Source of the DNA: Capra hircus | Taxonomy: Eukaryota; Chordata; Mammalia; Artiodactyla; Bovidae | Length of the DNA: 64,000 bases | Reading direction: 5' to 3' | Assembly: GCF_001704415.2 (NCBI RefSeq) | Contig: NC_030817.1 | Span: forward strand, 53,863,550-53,927,549 | Shown: in pieces, positions 12,205-23,430 of the stretch | Layout: every line of letters starts with the position of its first letter | How positions within the stretch are numbered: position 1 is the stretch's first letter | Notes under the pieces: generated by a model | What the model saw: only the letters and a program-made list of their open reading frames with translations | The model's database searches: none | What the model was told of the DNA's origin: nothing | Position numbers and translations under genes: made by a program

Positions 12205-12296
12205 ATGTACATGTATAACTGAATCATGCTGTACACCAGAAACATAACACTGTTAATCAACCAAGCTGCAATATAAAATTAAAATTATTAAAAATG
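12205..12296 (+). mobile_element. L1 3' end fragment
   Basis: The run 'acatgtataactgaatcatg', 'ctgtacaccagaaacataac' and 'gttaatcaaccaagctgcaata' followed by A/T-rich sequence is a 3' end common among artiodactyl L1 copies. It is short and diverged. Confidence 0.6.
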
Positions 12297-13576
12297 TCAT
12301 GGTTTTGATCTATGTGGAAACACATGGACTATTTCATTATTGCCATCATATAGTCCAGAACACTTGTACAACAGGCTGGATACTCTTCAAAATCAAATAG
12401 AGCTAAGTCAGATACTAGCCGACACATTCACTATCAACATTTGATTTGGGAAAAGAATTTTATTCTTGAAAGTATCTCACAAGCCATAAAATGCAGACCA
12501 TATGGCCTTCCTCATAGGTTTTTATACAAATACAATAGGATTACATGTATAATACCTGGCCATGGCACACGCTACAACTATAATATTATCCCTGTCCCCC
12601 CAAATCCTTGGAGCAGAGAGATCTCATGTGTGTGTGTATACATTTAGCTTTGAAGTCATCCAGTTAGCTTTGAGGTCACATAATGGACACATATTAAATA
12701 CTTATCATTTATTCAGTAACAAATATTATTTACCTTTTGTACTGCCTGACCCAGAAGTCCCCCAAAACATTCTTGTTCATGATTAATGGATCAGAACTTT
12801 TTATAACACCCCAACTTAAAAAGAAATGCCCAACAGTTGAGTTTATTAACTAATTAGATCCAAATAAGTTAATTACGTTCTAACAATTTAGTAGTTTTTC
12901 AGAAAAATAATAAATCCAATAAATGTAAAGAAAATAATATTTCATTTCATTGTGAAATAACCACAAATATTTATTAATACTAAGGAGACACATGTGCCTG
13001 GTGGGCACTTCACAAATTCTCAAACCTGGGCACTAGCCTGGAAACCCCCACCCTCATTTCCTGCTCCACACTGTACCATGTGGTGCTGCTTTACATGACA
13101 GCAACTGCCCAAACCCTAGCTTTGCAAAGGTATGACATCACTGAGAAGAATGTCATGCATTCCAATAGTGAAACTATGAGCCACCTTGAGCTAGTAGTTC
13201 ACACGCTGTCTGACAGATGTCAGGAATTGATATATTTTCCTCAACTATTTAAAGTATTTCCCAGCACTCTTTCAAGTTTGCTGCAATGCCTGGGGTGCCT
13301 TGGTTCATTGTCTGGGAACCAAAAAAGTAATCAATTACATCAAATCAGATTCTTCTCGTCTGCTGTTGTACCATAAGAAACACAAATTAGACAACATTAT
13401 AAATAAACTTAAACAGTAACAAGACTTGTAACAATGGAGTTCTGTATTTCTATTGCACATTTTAGCCTCTAATATCTCACCTATTCAAAGATATTTGACT
13501 TGTGTCATATGGTCACCAGATTGGCTGTGCAGTGAAGGTTCTGGGCATTTGAACAGGAAAAACATCTACTTATCTT
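12297..13576. other. unique, partly AT-rich sequence
   Basis: It holds an imperfect tandem repeat near 12643-12680 (two copies of TTAGCTTTGA(A/G)GTCA) and a very AT-rich part at 12800-13000. I recognise no transposon or exon. Confidence 0.5.
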
Positions 13577-13790
13577 GGGGCTTCCCCGGTGGCTCAGTGG
13601 TAAAGAATCCACCTGCCAATACAAGAGATGTCAGTTTGATCCCTGGGTCAGGAAGATTCCCTGGAGAAGGAATGGTAACCTACTCCAGTATTCTTGGCTG
13701 GAAAATCCCATGGACAGAGGAGCCTGGCAGGCTGCAGTCCATGGGGTCACAAAGAATTGGACATGACTTAGTGACTAAAAGACAACAGCA
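13577..13790 (+). mobile_element. Bov-tA SINE
   Basis: The head GGGGCTTCCCCGGTGGCTCA (13577-13596) and the body are complete. Its translation accounts for the open frame at 13575-13766 and for the core of the 212-codon frame at 13453-14091. Confidence 0.95.
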
Positions 13791-16072
13791 AAATCTTGAT
13801 CTCAAATGTTGGCTTACTTTAAAAAACATAGAGCCATGCAACGTTTACCAGATATCCTCCTCACTAGTGGGAATGTGTGAGCTCTGTGGATCAGCTTCCT
13901 GTAAGGTCATTCCAGGTGAAGGAAGGGAATCTCCTTTCACACGTGAAAATAGCTCAGTACCCAGGAGCTCTGCTGGCATCCACATTCTTCAGCATCTAGA
14001 ATCCAGGCCTTGGGAAGCAACAGGGCTAGGCCTGCTCCCATTTAGACTCTACCCAATGTTGTGTTGTAGGCATGTCTACAGAGCTGAATGATGGCTTAAA
14101 AACCTGTTCAGGGAGACAGTGGTAAGGAGAGGTGCAGTGGGGCAGAATGTATGTGCTGCACGTGCTTAGTGAAGGCTAAGAGGAAAAACCCTGCTTCATA
14201 ATGCTGGCTGATGTCCTTGTTACCGAGACCCCCACAGGGGAGGAGTGAGGTCCCTGAGTTCAGGGCAGGGAGAATAATCAGCCCACTCCCAGGCAGAGGG
14301 GTTTCCTTCCCTTCTATACCTGCCTGCAGAAAGCTCTGAATGGAGGTGCTCTTTGCTGAAAGGGAGAGATGCAAATGTCCAAATTTATTAGCTGCTAGTA
14401 GAAGATTTCTCTTAGACACATTAAATAAAATCGAAAACCAAACCAAACCAAACAAAACAAAAACCAACTCACAAAAAACCAAAAAGAGCTCTGTGGAGAG
14501 GAAGTAGGCTAATCCAAAGCATTTCACAGAGGGGATGAGTCCTGGTCTTCCTATGGTGTGTGCAGGGAACCATCCTGACCTTGATGGCTGAACTCTGCAG
14601 CCCAGGGGAAAGTCAAGGGGACCATTGTTCATGAGGCACCAAGCAGAGGCCCAGTAGGTCTATTCGTTGTTCTGGAGGGCCCCAGGAGAAGACAGCATAG
14701 ACTCTTTCCTGAGGAGTGGACCAGGTCACTGGAAGTGGAGGCTTATTACACAAGAAGCAAGAAAAATCCACCTCCAGACTCTCCTTCTGCAACTTTAAAG
14801 TAAATTAAGTAACACTGTCTTCCTAGGGGTATCCTTGGCAGAGACGAGTAGGACCCACTGCTCCTAGTGATGAACACATGTATGGGGCCCTATTGGCCTA
14901 TTTGCCCATAAGATATATATATATATATAAATGCCTTCTGAAATCATCCTGCCCAGTGAGCATCAGGGACCTCAGAGCTAGGACCAAGGCCTCCTCAGGT
15001 GCCTGAGGCCCAAGGCATAGGACCTGGTACCCACTGTCAAAGCTCTGTTTCATTTTGAAATTCAACTGGGAAAAACTATTCTATTCCACCAACACCTTCT
15101 CCAATCACTGTGCAGCTCAAGGTGGAAAATTCAGAGACTCGCCGTTCAGAATGCATCATGTTATCCCAATGTGAGTTCATAGACGAGGACACACAGAGAG
15201 AAAGAAACAGAAATGCAACTGTTATTACAGGGGTAATGATCTTCCCAGGGACCTTGAATTTGAAAGTAGGAAAAATAGAAGAGGACCAGCCTCCAAGTTC
15301 ATCTAGGGTGATTTATATGAGGCAGAAACGAGTACACTACCTTGTTAACACATTAGCATTTCCAGGGAAAACTCCTGCTATAAAATGCTTTCCTGGTCTG
15401 TTGATTCAATAAGCCTGCAGAGGTGCATTTGGCATTCACATATAGTGTTAATCAAGTATCTTGTTTGTTTTGAAAAATAAGAGGCCAATAATGACAACCC
15501 TTGGGTTGCCATGATGTTCCTGGCATTCTCAGATCATGTGCCAAGTCTGGACTTGGGGCCTAGTGTCAGGAACAGCTTTTGTTTGGCTCTTGAGGAATTT
15601 TCAGACCAGTTACTTGGTGTCCATGTGCTTGTTCCCTACATAACTTGTACTAATATATTTGAAATGAGTCAATCATCATGCCATCTGACATTTATCCGTC
15701 CCAAGATTCACTCTGGATTTTCCCAATAGCTTACTCTCTTACTAGGTTTAACTTTATGATCTGGAGGTCCTCACTGGGATAGGATGGAGCTGCAGATACG
15801 TGGTATGTGGTGTCAGACAAGTCTTTCCTGTAAGTATTAATTTGCAGGAGGGTTAAGGAGCTTCCTCAAAAAGGGAGGTGTACTTGATCTTTAGGAACAC
15901 TGGAGATTCAGATGTGTACTTACAAATATGATGGCTTGAAGAAGAGAGTGGGGAAGAAGGTCAGGAGATGGGGATGAAAAACAAGGGTCATCATGGGAAA
16001 ACCCGAGAGGGCCAATTAGACTCAGCCACAGTTCTGAGAGTCAGATGGGAAGATGCTCCCCCACCCTATGAT
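13791..16072. other. unique sequence
   Basis: About 2.3 kb with no recognised transposon. It has a low-complexity A/C tract at about 14434-14465 and a short (AT)n run. The 174-codon minus frame at 14108-14632 has a hydrophobic stretch but no recognisable family, and part of that stretch is simply the translated A/C tract. Confidence 0.5.
14912..14929. repeat. (AT)n microsatellite
   Basis: A short perfect AT run, likely length-variable. Confidence 0.9.
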
Positions 16073-16349
16073 GGTGAAAAGTGAAAGTGAAAGTCATTCA
16101 GTCATGTCCAGCTCTTTGTGATAGCCTTTCCCTTCTCCAGGGGATCTTCCAAAACCAGGGATCAAACCCAGGTCTCCCGCATTGCTGGGGGATTCTTTAC
16201 TAGCACTAGGCTTCCCCACAAGGGAAGCCTAAGAATACTGGAATGGGTAGCCTATTCCTTCTCCAGCAGATCTTCCTGATCCAAGAATCGAATTGGGCTC
16301 TCCTGCATCACAGCAGATTCTTTATCACCTGAGCTATCAGGGAAGCCCT
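16073..16349 (-). mobile_element. rearranged Bov-tA SINE
   Basis: Reading left to right, the usual reverse SINE start (16073-16120) jumps directly to the head half ('tagcctttcccttctccagg'), so about 80 bp of body is missing. After a complete head at about 16208 a second partial copy begins ('agaatactggaatgggtagcc', about 16230) and ends in another head at 16349. It is either two SINEs or one SINE with an internal deletion plus partial duplication. Confidence 0.85.
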
Positions 16350-17184
16350 CCACGATGGGGGCTGGTGTTTAAACCCACCCAGACCTACTTCCCAGGAGCT
16401 GTAGATACTTTGAAGAGAAAAGGGCTATGTGTACAAACTGAAAGAATTCTCTTATCAATTTCCAGAATACTCTGGGCTCAAACTACTTTACTATGGTGAT
16501 GTGCTCCTATGGACCCAGAGACAGAAATATTCCTCACTTCAACACAGACTGCTATGCACTTGTCACGGTAATGAAAGATCTGAACCGGTTGGTAGCCTGG
16601 GCCAGCAGTTAATCATGAGAAGAAACAGAAGCACAGAAGTAACACTCAAGAAAAATAAGAGTGGTGTGGTTTGGGGTGGGCCAAGTCCACGGTGATGACA
16701 CTAGTGGAAGGTGGAATAGCAAGCAATCTGGTCCTGGAAGCCTAGGCTAATTCCTCAACAGGCAGAAAACATCCCTTTGGGAACTCAAAGAAATGCTGAG
16801 GTTGGGATGAGTTTTGTAAGGGATTGTATTACCTGTGCTAACAGGTGAGGGCTTGAGGCTCTGATCTTGATGTTAATAAGATTCATTCACACCCCAGGGC
16901 TGGAAAGGCTTGGAAACACTGTAGTTATGTAAGTTTACATCAGCCCCTCCTCTTTTTTTAACTGACACAAAATCTTAGCCCTGTTATCATCTTTGATCTT
17001 GGACCACTTCCCTGAGCCACAGTGCAACATGATCTTTTTCTGAAAGGCGGGGAGAAAAGTAAATTCACAGGTTTCTTTCAGAGTGGCCTGAGATTCCCTA
17101 ATTTGCATTGCTCTGTGAGTGCAAAGCATGATGATAAAAAATGTAATTCTTCACGCACGTCAAAGACAGCTCATTAGATCAACT
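16350..17184. other. unique sequence
   Basis: Nothing recognisable. Short frames at 16293-16695 overlap the SINE end and carry no domain. Confidence 0.5.
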
Positions 17185-17198
17185 CCCCCCCCCCCACC

Positions 17199-17232
<34 letters not shown>
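17185..17232. repeat. (C)11 and (TG)n microsatellite
   Basis: Eleven Cs (17185-17195) are followed after eight bases by a TG run (17204-17232). A compound tract of this kind is usually unstable in length. Confidence 0.95.
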
Positions 17233-17235
<3 letters not shown>

Positions 17236-18245
17236 TAAAACAGGAACCACTGTGCTTTCTTTCAAGTGACAAGAGTTGTGACAGCTGCTCTAGAAGGTGT
17301 TCAATGGTTAATTAAGACAACGGTGTCATTGCTGAGCTCTTTTGTATTTCGTAGAAAGCAACTGCTAAACAGATGAAAGTAGGTCTGAGGCAAGGGGTAG
17401 CATAACTATTATTTCAATTAATAAATAGCTCTAAAAGTGAAGGAAGTGATAAAGGCCTCCAGAGCGTCTGTATCTGCCCCGGTTCTGTCAGGAAAATTAA
17501 ACAGAGTGCTCGTGATTGTCATTGCTTCTGTTTAAGAGATCCAAGCGAGTGGGTCACCTGCGCTGAGCCGGTTAGCCTGATGGTTCCTGGGGCACCCCCT
17601 AGTGACACATTGTATACCCTGGCGCGTCCACTGCTACAGAAAGGAGCTGGGCCAAATCACCTTTCTTTCTTCCACCTACATCCTCTCTTGTCTTCTCCCC
17701 CTCCCACTGCCTTCCACCAAAAGAAGCCCTAAAACGTATTTTCAGACAAATATCAGGAAAGCATTTATAAATATTTCAGAGGCGTTTCATAAATAAATAA
17801 GCAAATCTACAAAAAGACTTCCCTCTTTTAATGAGATCGTGGCTGTGGTATATGCCTTTTATTTGTGCATCATTAACACCAGTTGGGGAAATTTTTATAC
17901 TGGACTCTTTTGGAGTTGGGGGAGGGCTCATAATATATGAAAAAGCCTGTGAATGCAAGTCTGAAATGTGTAGCTTCGTCCCTGACAGATTAGGCAGCTC
18001 TGGCATGAGGGAATAGCTTTTACTCTTTTAAAAGTAAATACTAATCAATAGCAACTGTGCCGACAAAAACCTTCTGGCCGCCTAATTGCACCACAGCTAC
18101 TCATAGACCCCAACAGAATTTTCCCCTGGATGTAACAAAATTAACTACCAGGGGCTGAGCTAGTGAGTTATCACCAGCTCGCTATTCAAATGTAATTAAC
18201 ACAACCCCCTGACTGCCACATGTACCATTAAAGTACCATTTGTAC
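17233..18245. other. repeat-free block, candidate regulatory DNA
   Basis: One kilobase without a recognised transposon. The part at 18060-18200 has several TAATT-type cores, including 'cctaattgca', 'aaattaactacc' and 'aaatgtaattaaca'. I infer a possible conserved non-coding element because old regulatory DNA tends to stay free of insertions, but I cannot see conservation. It lies directly next to the candidate exon at 18246-18445. Confidence 0.35.
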
Positions 18246-18445
18246 CTGTAATTTCCAAACAGGGTCTGAAGGTCATGCCCACATCAATCTTTTCAACATA
18301 CTCATCTGCACAGGAGATCAAACTGGCAGGGAGGTGGTCCTGACCATTATAGGAAATCTCTTCCTCTCGGAAATCTTGTTTGTAGTTTCTCTTCTGCAGC
18401 TTAATGCCCTCTGTGGTCTCTTTGGCCATGTCAGAAATAACCAGA
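18246..18445 (-). other. candidate 200-bp coding exon
   Basis: On the minus strand an open frame is bounded by an acceptor-like site (pyrimidine-rich 'cttgtttgcctctgacacag' ending at 18446) and a good donor-like site (TTACAG|GTACAA at 18246). Between them the frame is fully open for about 66 codons. It could start internally at ATG 18429, with G at -3 and +4. The peptide begins MAKETTEGIKLQKRNYKQDF, is rich in charged residues, and has balanced composition unlike repeat translations. No repeat overlaps it. I do not recognise the protein. It could be an internal exon (entering after two codon bases, leaving after one), an alternative first exon, a pseudogene piece or chance. Confidence 0.3.
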
Positions 18446-18655
18446 CTGTGTCAGAGGCAAACAAGTGGTTTAAGCTGTCTTAGCTTTGGGCTGATCTAGC
18501 TGCTCGATATGCAGAAATCTTACTTGACAGGAGCTTGGGATGGATGCTATGGTCACTATTATTAGTTAATAATAACTAATATTTTTACCACTTATTAGGG
18601 TTTTTTAAGGACTTCTACCTACATCTTCTGAATGTATTATTATTACTGGTGATTA

Positions 18656-18890
18656 TAATAAGAACAGTGGCCATTTATTGAGCACGGGCTAAAAGCTTTA
18701 CATATGTATTTTATCATTTAATTCTCACAACAACTTTATGAATTAGGAATTATTATACCTATTTTAAAATCAAGGAAGTTGAGGCTCAGAGAGCATGACT
18801 CCAAATGCTCCAAGCATCTGGAATAATGAAGTGCCAGAATTTGAACCCAGGTTTCTGACTCTAAAGGTCCTTCTTTAACCACTATGGAAG
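18656..18890 (-). mobile_element. MIR SINE, nearly full length
   Basis: The reverse MIR series is well kept: 'ccatttattgagcacgggct', 'ttaattctcacaacaactt', 'aattattatacctatttta', 'aagttgaggctcagagagca', then 'gaatttgaacccaggtttct' and 'ctttaaccactatgg'. Confidence 0.9.
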
Positions 18891-18894
18891 GGAC

Positions 18895-19015
18895 TGATAA
18901 TCATCACCATCACCAGCAACATCAGCATTTGATACACATGGTAAACGAAGCATAGAGAGGTAAAGCAATTGACTCAGGGATACTCAGCCTGTAAGAGTTT
19001 CAAAGGAGAGGGAAG
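18895..19015 (-). mobile_element. second partial MIR-like fragment
   Basis: Beginning just after the full MIR, 'ggtaaacgaagcatagagagg', 'taaagcaattgactcaggga' and 'tactcagcctgtaag' resemble the MIR core again. It may be a second old insertion or a duplicated part. Confidence 0.45.
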
Positions 19016-19384
19016 AACCAGTCATGGGGGTTAGTGGAATCTCTGACCCTCTAACGCACAGCACAGCAGTCTTTCTGTCTTCGAACCGGTGGAGGTGTTG
19101 CCAGAGTTCCTTCAGGTCTTTGCTCAAAAACCATCAACTCTTCTCCCACCCCTACCTTTAGCAGGAATGTCCTTGCTCAAAACCTGCCACCTCACTCAAC
19201 TTCAAGTAAGTTAACATCAGTCTTCAAGTTAAAGGGTCCAGAGATAATATATGAAGCTATAAACAACAACAAAAACCTAGGTAGAACCAGCTGGGACCGA
19301 GATGGCAAGGAACTTCCACAAACCCTCAGTCTCATTATATGTTGATTTGAGTATATTAGCATACTACCAGTGGCCATGATAAGA

Positions 19385-19660
19385 CCTTAAGGACCAAAGA
19401 AGGATTGAAAGAGGGTAGCACTCCACCCCCTCAGAAAAAGTCCTGCCCCTTCCCGGCAGACTAAGGCAGACCCTCCCCATCCTTGGCCTCATTCCTCTTC
19501 CTCTGTCTTTACTCTTTAAAATTAAACCCCTCTTGCTGGGTGAGTGAGGAGTTGATCTGTGAACTTATTTCGGCTTCTCACTTCTTTGGCCACCAAAAAA
19601 AGCCTGTGCTATGTCAATATCAGCTTTGGTTTCATTATTTCCTACTCCAACCCTAACAGA
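19385..19660. other. possible solitary LTR-like or unique block
   Basis: The sequence has a C/T-rich stretch, an A/T-rich box ('tttaaaattaaacccctc') and then a 'gctgggtgagtgaggag' block, a layout that resembles the R-U5 end of some LTRs. I cannot place it in a family, see no clear TG...CA ends or duplication, and no internal retroviral genes lie nearby. Confidence 0.2.
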
Positions 19661-19854
19661 AAAGGAACCTTCCCACCCCAAGGCAGAGAGCCTTGTTGAG
19701 CCTAGGGCCTCAACAGGATCCATATGACTTATTACTCAATTCAGTAATAGAAGAGTCCAGAAGCATAGCCTATTAACCCATGTAGGACATCTGTACAAGA
19801 CTTTCAGCCAGAGGTCCTCTCTCTGGGCTCAGAGACCTCAACTACATATTATGC

Positions 19855-20052
19855 AGTCATACAGTCATGTTTGACGCTTTGCAACCCCATGAACTACAGC
19901 CTGCCAAGCTCCTCTGTCCATGGGATTCTCCACGCAAGAATACTGGAGTGGGTTGCCATTTTCTTCTCCAGGGGATCTTCCCGACCCAGGAACCCAACCT
20001 TCCTCTCTTGCATTGGCAGGCAGATTCTTTACCACTGAGCCACTTGGGAAGA
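19855..20052 (-). mobile_element. Bov-tA SINE
   Basis: A reverse copy from 'cagtcatacagtcatgtttgacgc' to 'taccactgagccacttggga'. It is somewhat more diverged than other copies in the window. Confidence 0.92.
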
Positions 20053-21089
20053 ATTAGATAAACACTCTCTTGGTCCCTTCCAGATCTATCATTTTAGGCT
20101 ATTGGTGAATTCTTTGAGCTAGGAGAGGCCTTACACAGAAATCTAATAGCATTATTTTCTCAAAACTTGCCCTATACTGTCCCTGTAAGAACCCAGATAA
20201 CCATGTGGTCACAAAACCATTGCTTTATAACAGGAAGCGTGTTGAGCTGAGGATGCACATTGTTAGGTAACTTTGAGAAATAATCAGCCACTCCAGGAGC
20301 CAATAGGGAGAGAGAATATAGGCTGCTCTCCCTCTAGTTCCCATGTATAACTGGGCAAAGCCGCCCGGTTCGTGAACAGGTCTTCGCAAAGCCACTGAGG
20401 TCTGCAACTACGACTGGAAGTCTTGTAATTTTTCAGCTGCAGACTCTATTGTCAGAATCCTGTTCCCGGAAGCGCAATATGTATTGAGGGTCCTGCTATG
20501 ATAGCGGTTTCTTGACTTCTTCTGTTTAGAAATGCCTGGTGCTGGCCTCTAAGCCTGGAGTCTGCCTGATGGCTCAGCACTCCTCGTTTCCACCCAGAAG
20601 CACATAGGCCACATGCTCATGTGGTTTCTTTCTGGCCCAAAGCTCTCCCTGTTCCATCTCAGTGAAGCCCCTGCATCAGAGACACCATCAGCCCAGCTCT
20701 GAGGGGACACTCATGCCGCAGTTAACTGCGTTGTTTGTGTGTCAGGTGTAGAGGGGACTTTGGTGTCCAGAGATCCTTGGCATCAATTTATCTCCATTTA
20801 AATATGCTTTCCCTTGGTTCAGAATGAACTGCAAGAAGCAAAAATACTCATCAAAATGGAATGCAAATATCCAAGGCTCCTTTTTCTCAGAAATGCCCTA
20901 TTTTCCCCCCTCCATGGTACTAATGTTTTAGAAATAGAAGGCACCTCTAGAGAGACAGGATAATACCAAATTTTTAAATCTGTAGAAAATGAGTACAGGG
21001 GTAGGCGGCACTATTAGTGCTACTAAAAATAAGCCTGGGGAAGCGACAATAAATGGAAAAACCAGAAGTCATTCCTTTTTTAAACTGCA
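20053..21089. other. unique sequence
   Basis: No transposon or recognisable exon is seen in about 1 kb. Confidence 0.5.
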
Positions 21090-21926
21090 TTGAAAACTCT
21101 GTATATTCAGAAGCCATTTTCTCCAGAGATTCCAACAATAATACTTTGGATTAAACATTCATTTCTAGAGTGGTCTCTCTCCCATTCTATCCCCCTCTCG
21201 ACCCTCCCCTCATCACTGCCCCAGCAACGCAGACTGATTATCAGGTTTATTACCCACACAAGACCGTGTGGTTCTGCCAAACGCCACAGTACTGGGGCCA
21301 TTATGCTGTGCTTGGTGTTGGAGACGAGCATTATTTTCCTTTATGTTTTACAGAGAGTTCTAAGGTTGCTGTACACAAACAACCCAGTGCAGGGGAGAAA
21401 GGATGTCCCCCTTGGACTGGATGTCCTCCAGTCTGTTCTGCCCACGGTGGATGAGGTGTCTGACATCCTGACCTCCGGGAGGGATGGGGGAGGGGTCTAC
21501 CCACACCACTGTTCTCAGGGCAGGTCGAAACATGTCCCGAGAAGTCATGCCAGCCATCGACAGTTCTACTGGGCTGGAAAACTGACTGGAAATATCATCA
21601 CTGCAAGGACACTGGTTCCCAATATTCCACCTGCTCTGTCTGTTCCAGATACCATACCGGACGCATCTGCTAGCCTCCGCTGTGGATTCTCAGCTGAGCT
21701 GTACTCAGGCATCTGGGCATTTCTGGGATTTGAAGAATTAAAAAAAAATACGAGAAAGAGAAGAAGAGTCTCTCACCAAGCACTAAGTCTCAGGTGTCAA
21801 TGCACTGGAAACCAGCTCCTTCGTACCTACAGTGGGCTAGTAGACAAGGTCCACATGAGCAGTAATCCCAGGGCCAAAATTTATTCCTGCTTTTCCATCT
21901 TCTCGAAAACTTTATCACAATATTGA
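21090..21926 (+). other. 278-codon open frame of unknown nature
   Basis: An ATG-initiated frame stays open for 278 codons in sequence that matches no repeat I know. It is the longest frame here not made by a transposon. The peptide has no recognised domain and no signal peptide; it has a basic KNTRKRRR stretch near its last quarter. Inside it, a strong acceptor-like site ('cctttatgttttacag') ends at 21352 and an AATAAA motif occurs near 21941, so a terminal exon from about 21353 is also conceivable. A chance frame in GC-richer unique DNA is the simplest reading. Confidence 0.2.
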
Positions 21927-22029
21927 ATCCTCTCACACATAAATAAATGGAAGTACTTTTAGAAAATCTATAGAAAATAGAGTCAAGGATATTTATCAAG
22001 GGGCATGTATAAAGCAACTGGTCCGCTTC

Positions 22030-22155
22030 CTACATTTCATAGAGGTAGAAATTGAGGAACAGAACTTGAAGGTTCTGAATTCAGCATGTGTTGAAGCTGG
22101 GAGAGTGCTCTGGCCAGGGCTCCGGCTCCTAACTCAGAGTTCTTACCACCATCCC
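22030..22155 (-). mobile_element. MIR-like fragment
   Basis: The text 'cctacatttcatagaggtag', 'aaattgaggaacagaa', then 'tccggctcctaactcagagt' and 'tcttaccaccatccc' follows the reverse MIR core, strongly diverged. Confidence 0.5.
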
Positions 22156-22904
22156 GGGCCCTGGGCAGGGATTCTTGTTTCATTCATGGAACTTCAGGAA
22201 AGAAAACAGCCTCAGGTCTGACAGGAGTGAAAGGCCAAGGTTTAGAATACCTCCCTCTTTTTCACAAGGCGAACTGGAACATATCACTATTTTCCTTTCT
22301 TTGTTTCAGTCCGGGCATTTCTGCCTCTTAAAAGCAGCTAACGCTTCACCATGGAGGTGATGCAAAAATCTACCAATAAAGTAAGCCTGAAAGCCCTTTG
22401 CTTCCCACAGAAAAATCTATATGTGCCCTTCAGCCTTATAATTGAGTTGCAAAGGGGAAAATAAAATTGTTTCCTAGCTGTGTGGAGCCATTCCACCCAA
22501 CATGCCAATAAAAAGCAACTGATGTTTTTGTCCATGGGATGTCCAGGTTCAAAGTTAGATCTATGAAGCTAAACAAGGGCTAGGTTATTACCAACAAACG
22601 ATTACACTCCGGGTTGTATTGAACAGAGCGCTATTTCAACTCTTGAGACTAATTGGAAGGGTTCTGAAATGTCAGTGTTGAGTCCCCTGTCTAGATTTCC
22701 TGAATCACAGTGGAAACTAACCCTGAATCTTAAAAATGCTGTCATCCAGAAAGGCTCATGTTTCTAGCAAGAGATGTGAATATTAATCCTAGATAGACAA
22801 ATCACTTAGCTATGAATGTCCTGCTTTGCCATCAGATAGATAGGTAATAACCATCTACATTATCTTTTTCTGAAATTGATCGGGAAGATTGAGTAAACAA
22901 TAAT
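22156..22904. other. unique sequence
   Basis: No repeat is recognised. The part at 22330-22540 is repeat-free and AT-rich, but I see nothing decisive. Confidence 0.5.
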
Positions 22905-23430
22905 ATTCTCTACTTGTAGAGTGTTTTAACTTGTAGAAATGCTTTTATTTGACTTCAATTACTCCTCGTAATATCTGTAAACAAGTGAATACCACCTGCC
23001 TCAAAACAGCCCTGTGTAGTTGGGGGTACAGCCACATTTTAGAGATGAGCGTACTTAGACTCAGAGGGATTAGATGGCCCATCTAAGTTACGCAGCTGCT
23101 GCTGCCTCTGCTAAGTCGCTTTAGTCATGTCCGACTCTGTGCAACCCCATAGACGGCAGCCCACCAGGCTCCCCCGTCCCTGAGATTCTCCAGGCAAGAA
23201 TACTAGAGTGGGTTGCCATTTCCTTCTCCAATGCATGAAAGTGAAAAGTCAAAGTGAGGTCGCTCAGTCATGTCTGACTCTTAGCGACTCCATGGACTGC
23301 AGCCTACCAGGCTCCTCCATCCATGGGATTTTCCAGGCAAGAGTACTGGAGTGGGGTGCCATTGCCTTCTCTGAGTCACACAGCTAGAGAACAACAAAGG
23401 CGGGACAAACCTAGATTGGCTAGTTCCACA
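22905..23430 (-). mobile_element. MIR SINE split by Bov-A2
   Basis: The left part ends 'cacattttagagatgagcg', 'gactcagagggattagatgg', 'aagttacgcagct' (to 23097). The right part resumes at 23374 with 'agtcacacagctagagaaca'. The MIR motif 'gtcacacagct' is present on both sides as the duplication made by the Bov-A2 insertion. Confidence 0.75.
23098..23373 (-). mobile_element. Bov-A2 dimeric SINE
   Basis: Two Bov-A monomers lie in tandem in reverse: 23098-23235 (from 'gctgctgcctctgctaagtc') and 23255-23373 (from 'aggtcgctcagtcatgtctg'), joined by the 'atgcatgaaagtgaaaagtc' linker. The flanks GTTACGCAGCT (23087-23097) and GTCACACAGCT (23375-23385) are a target-site duplication with two differences, both C/T or A/G transitions. 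Bov-A2 is pecoran-specific. Confidence 0.95.

Noticed and set aside
13453..14091. 212-codon plus-strand frame
   Set aside because: Its recognisable middle part is the translation of the Bov-tA SINE at 13577-13790, and the rest matches nothing.
14108..14632. 174-codon minus-strand frame with a hydrophobic segment
   Set aside because: No family resemblance, and the hydrophobic segment partly comes from an A/C low-complexity tract. No splice or promoter context supports it.
19385..19660. Solitary endogenous-retrovirus LTR
   Set aside because: The layout is suggestive only. No TG...CA ends, no target duplication and no family match, so it is kept only as a low-confidence note.
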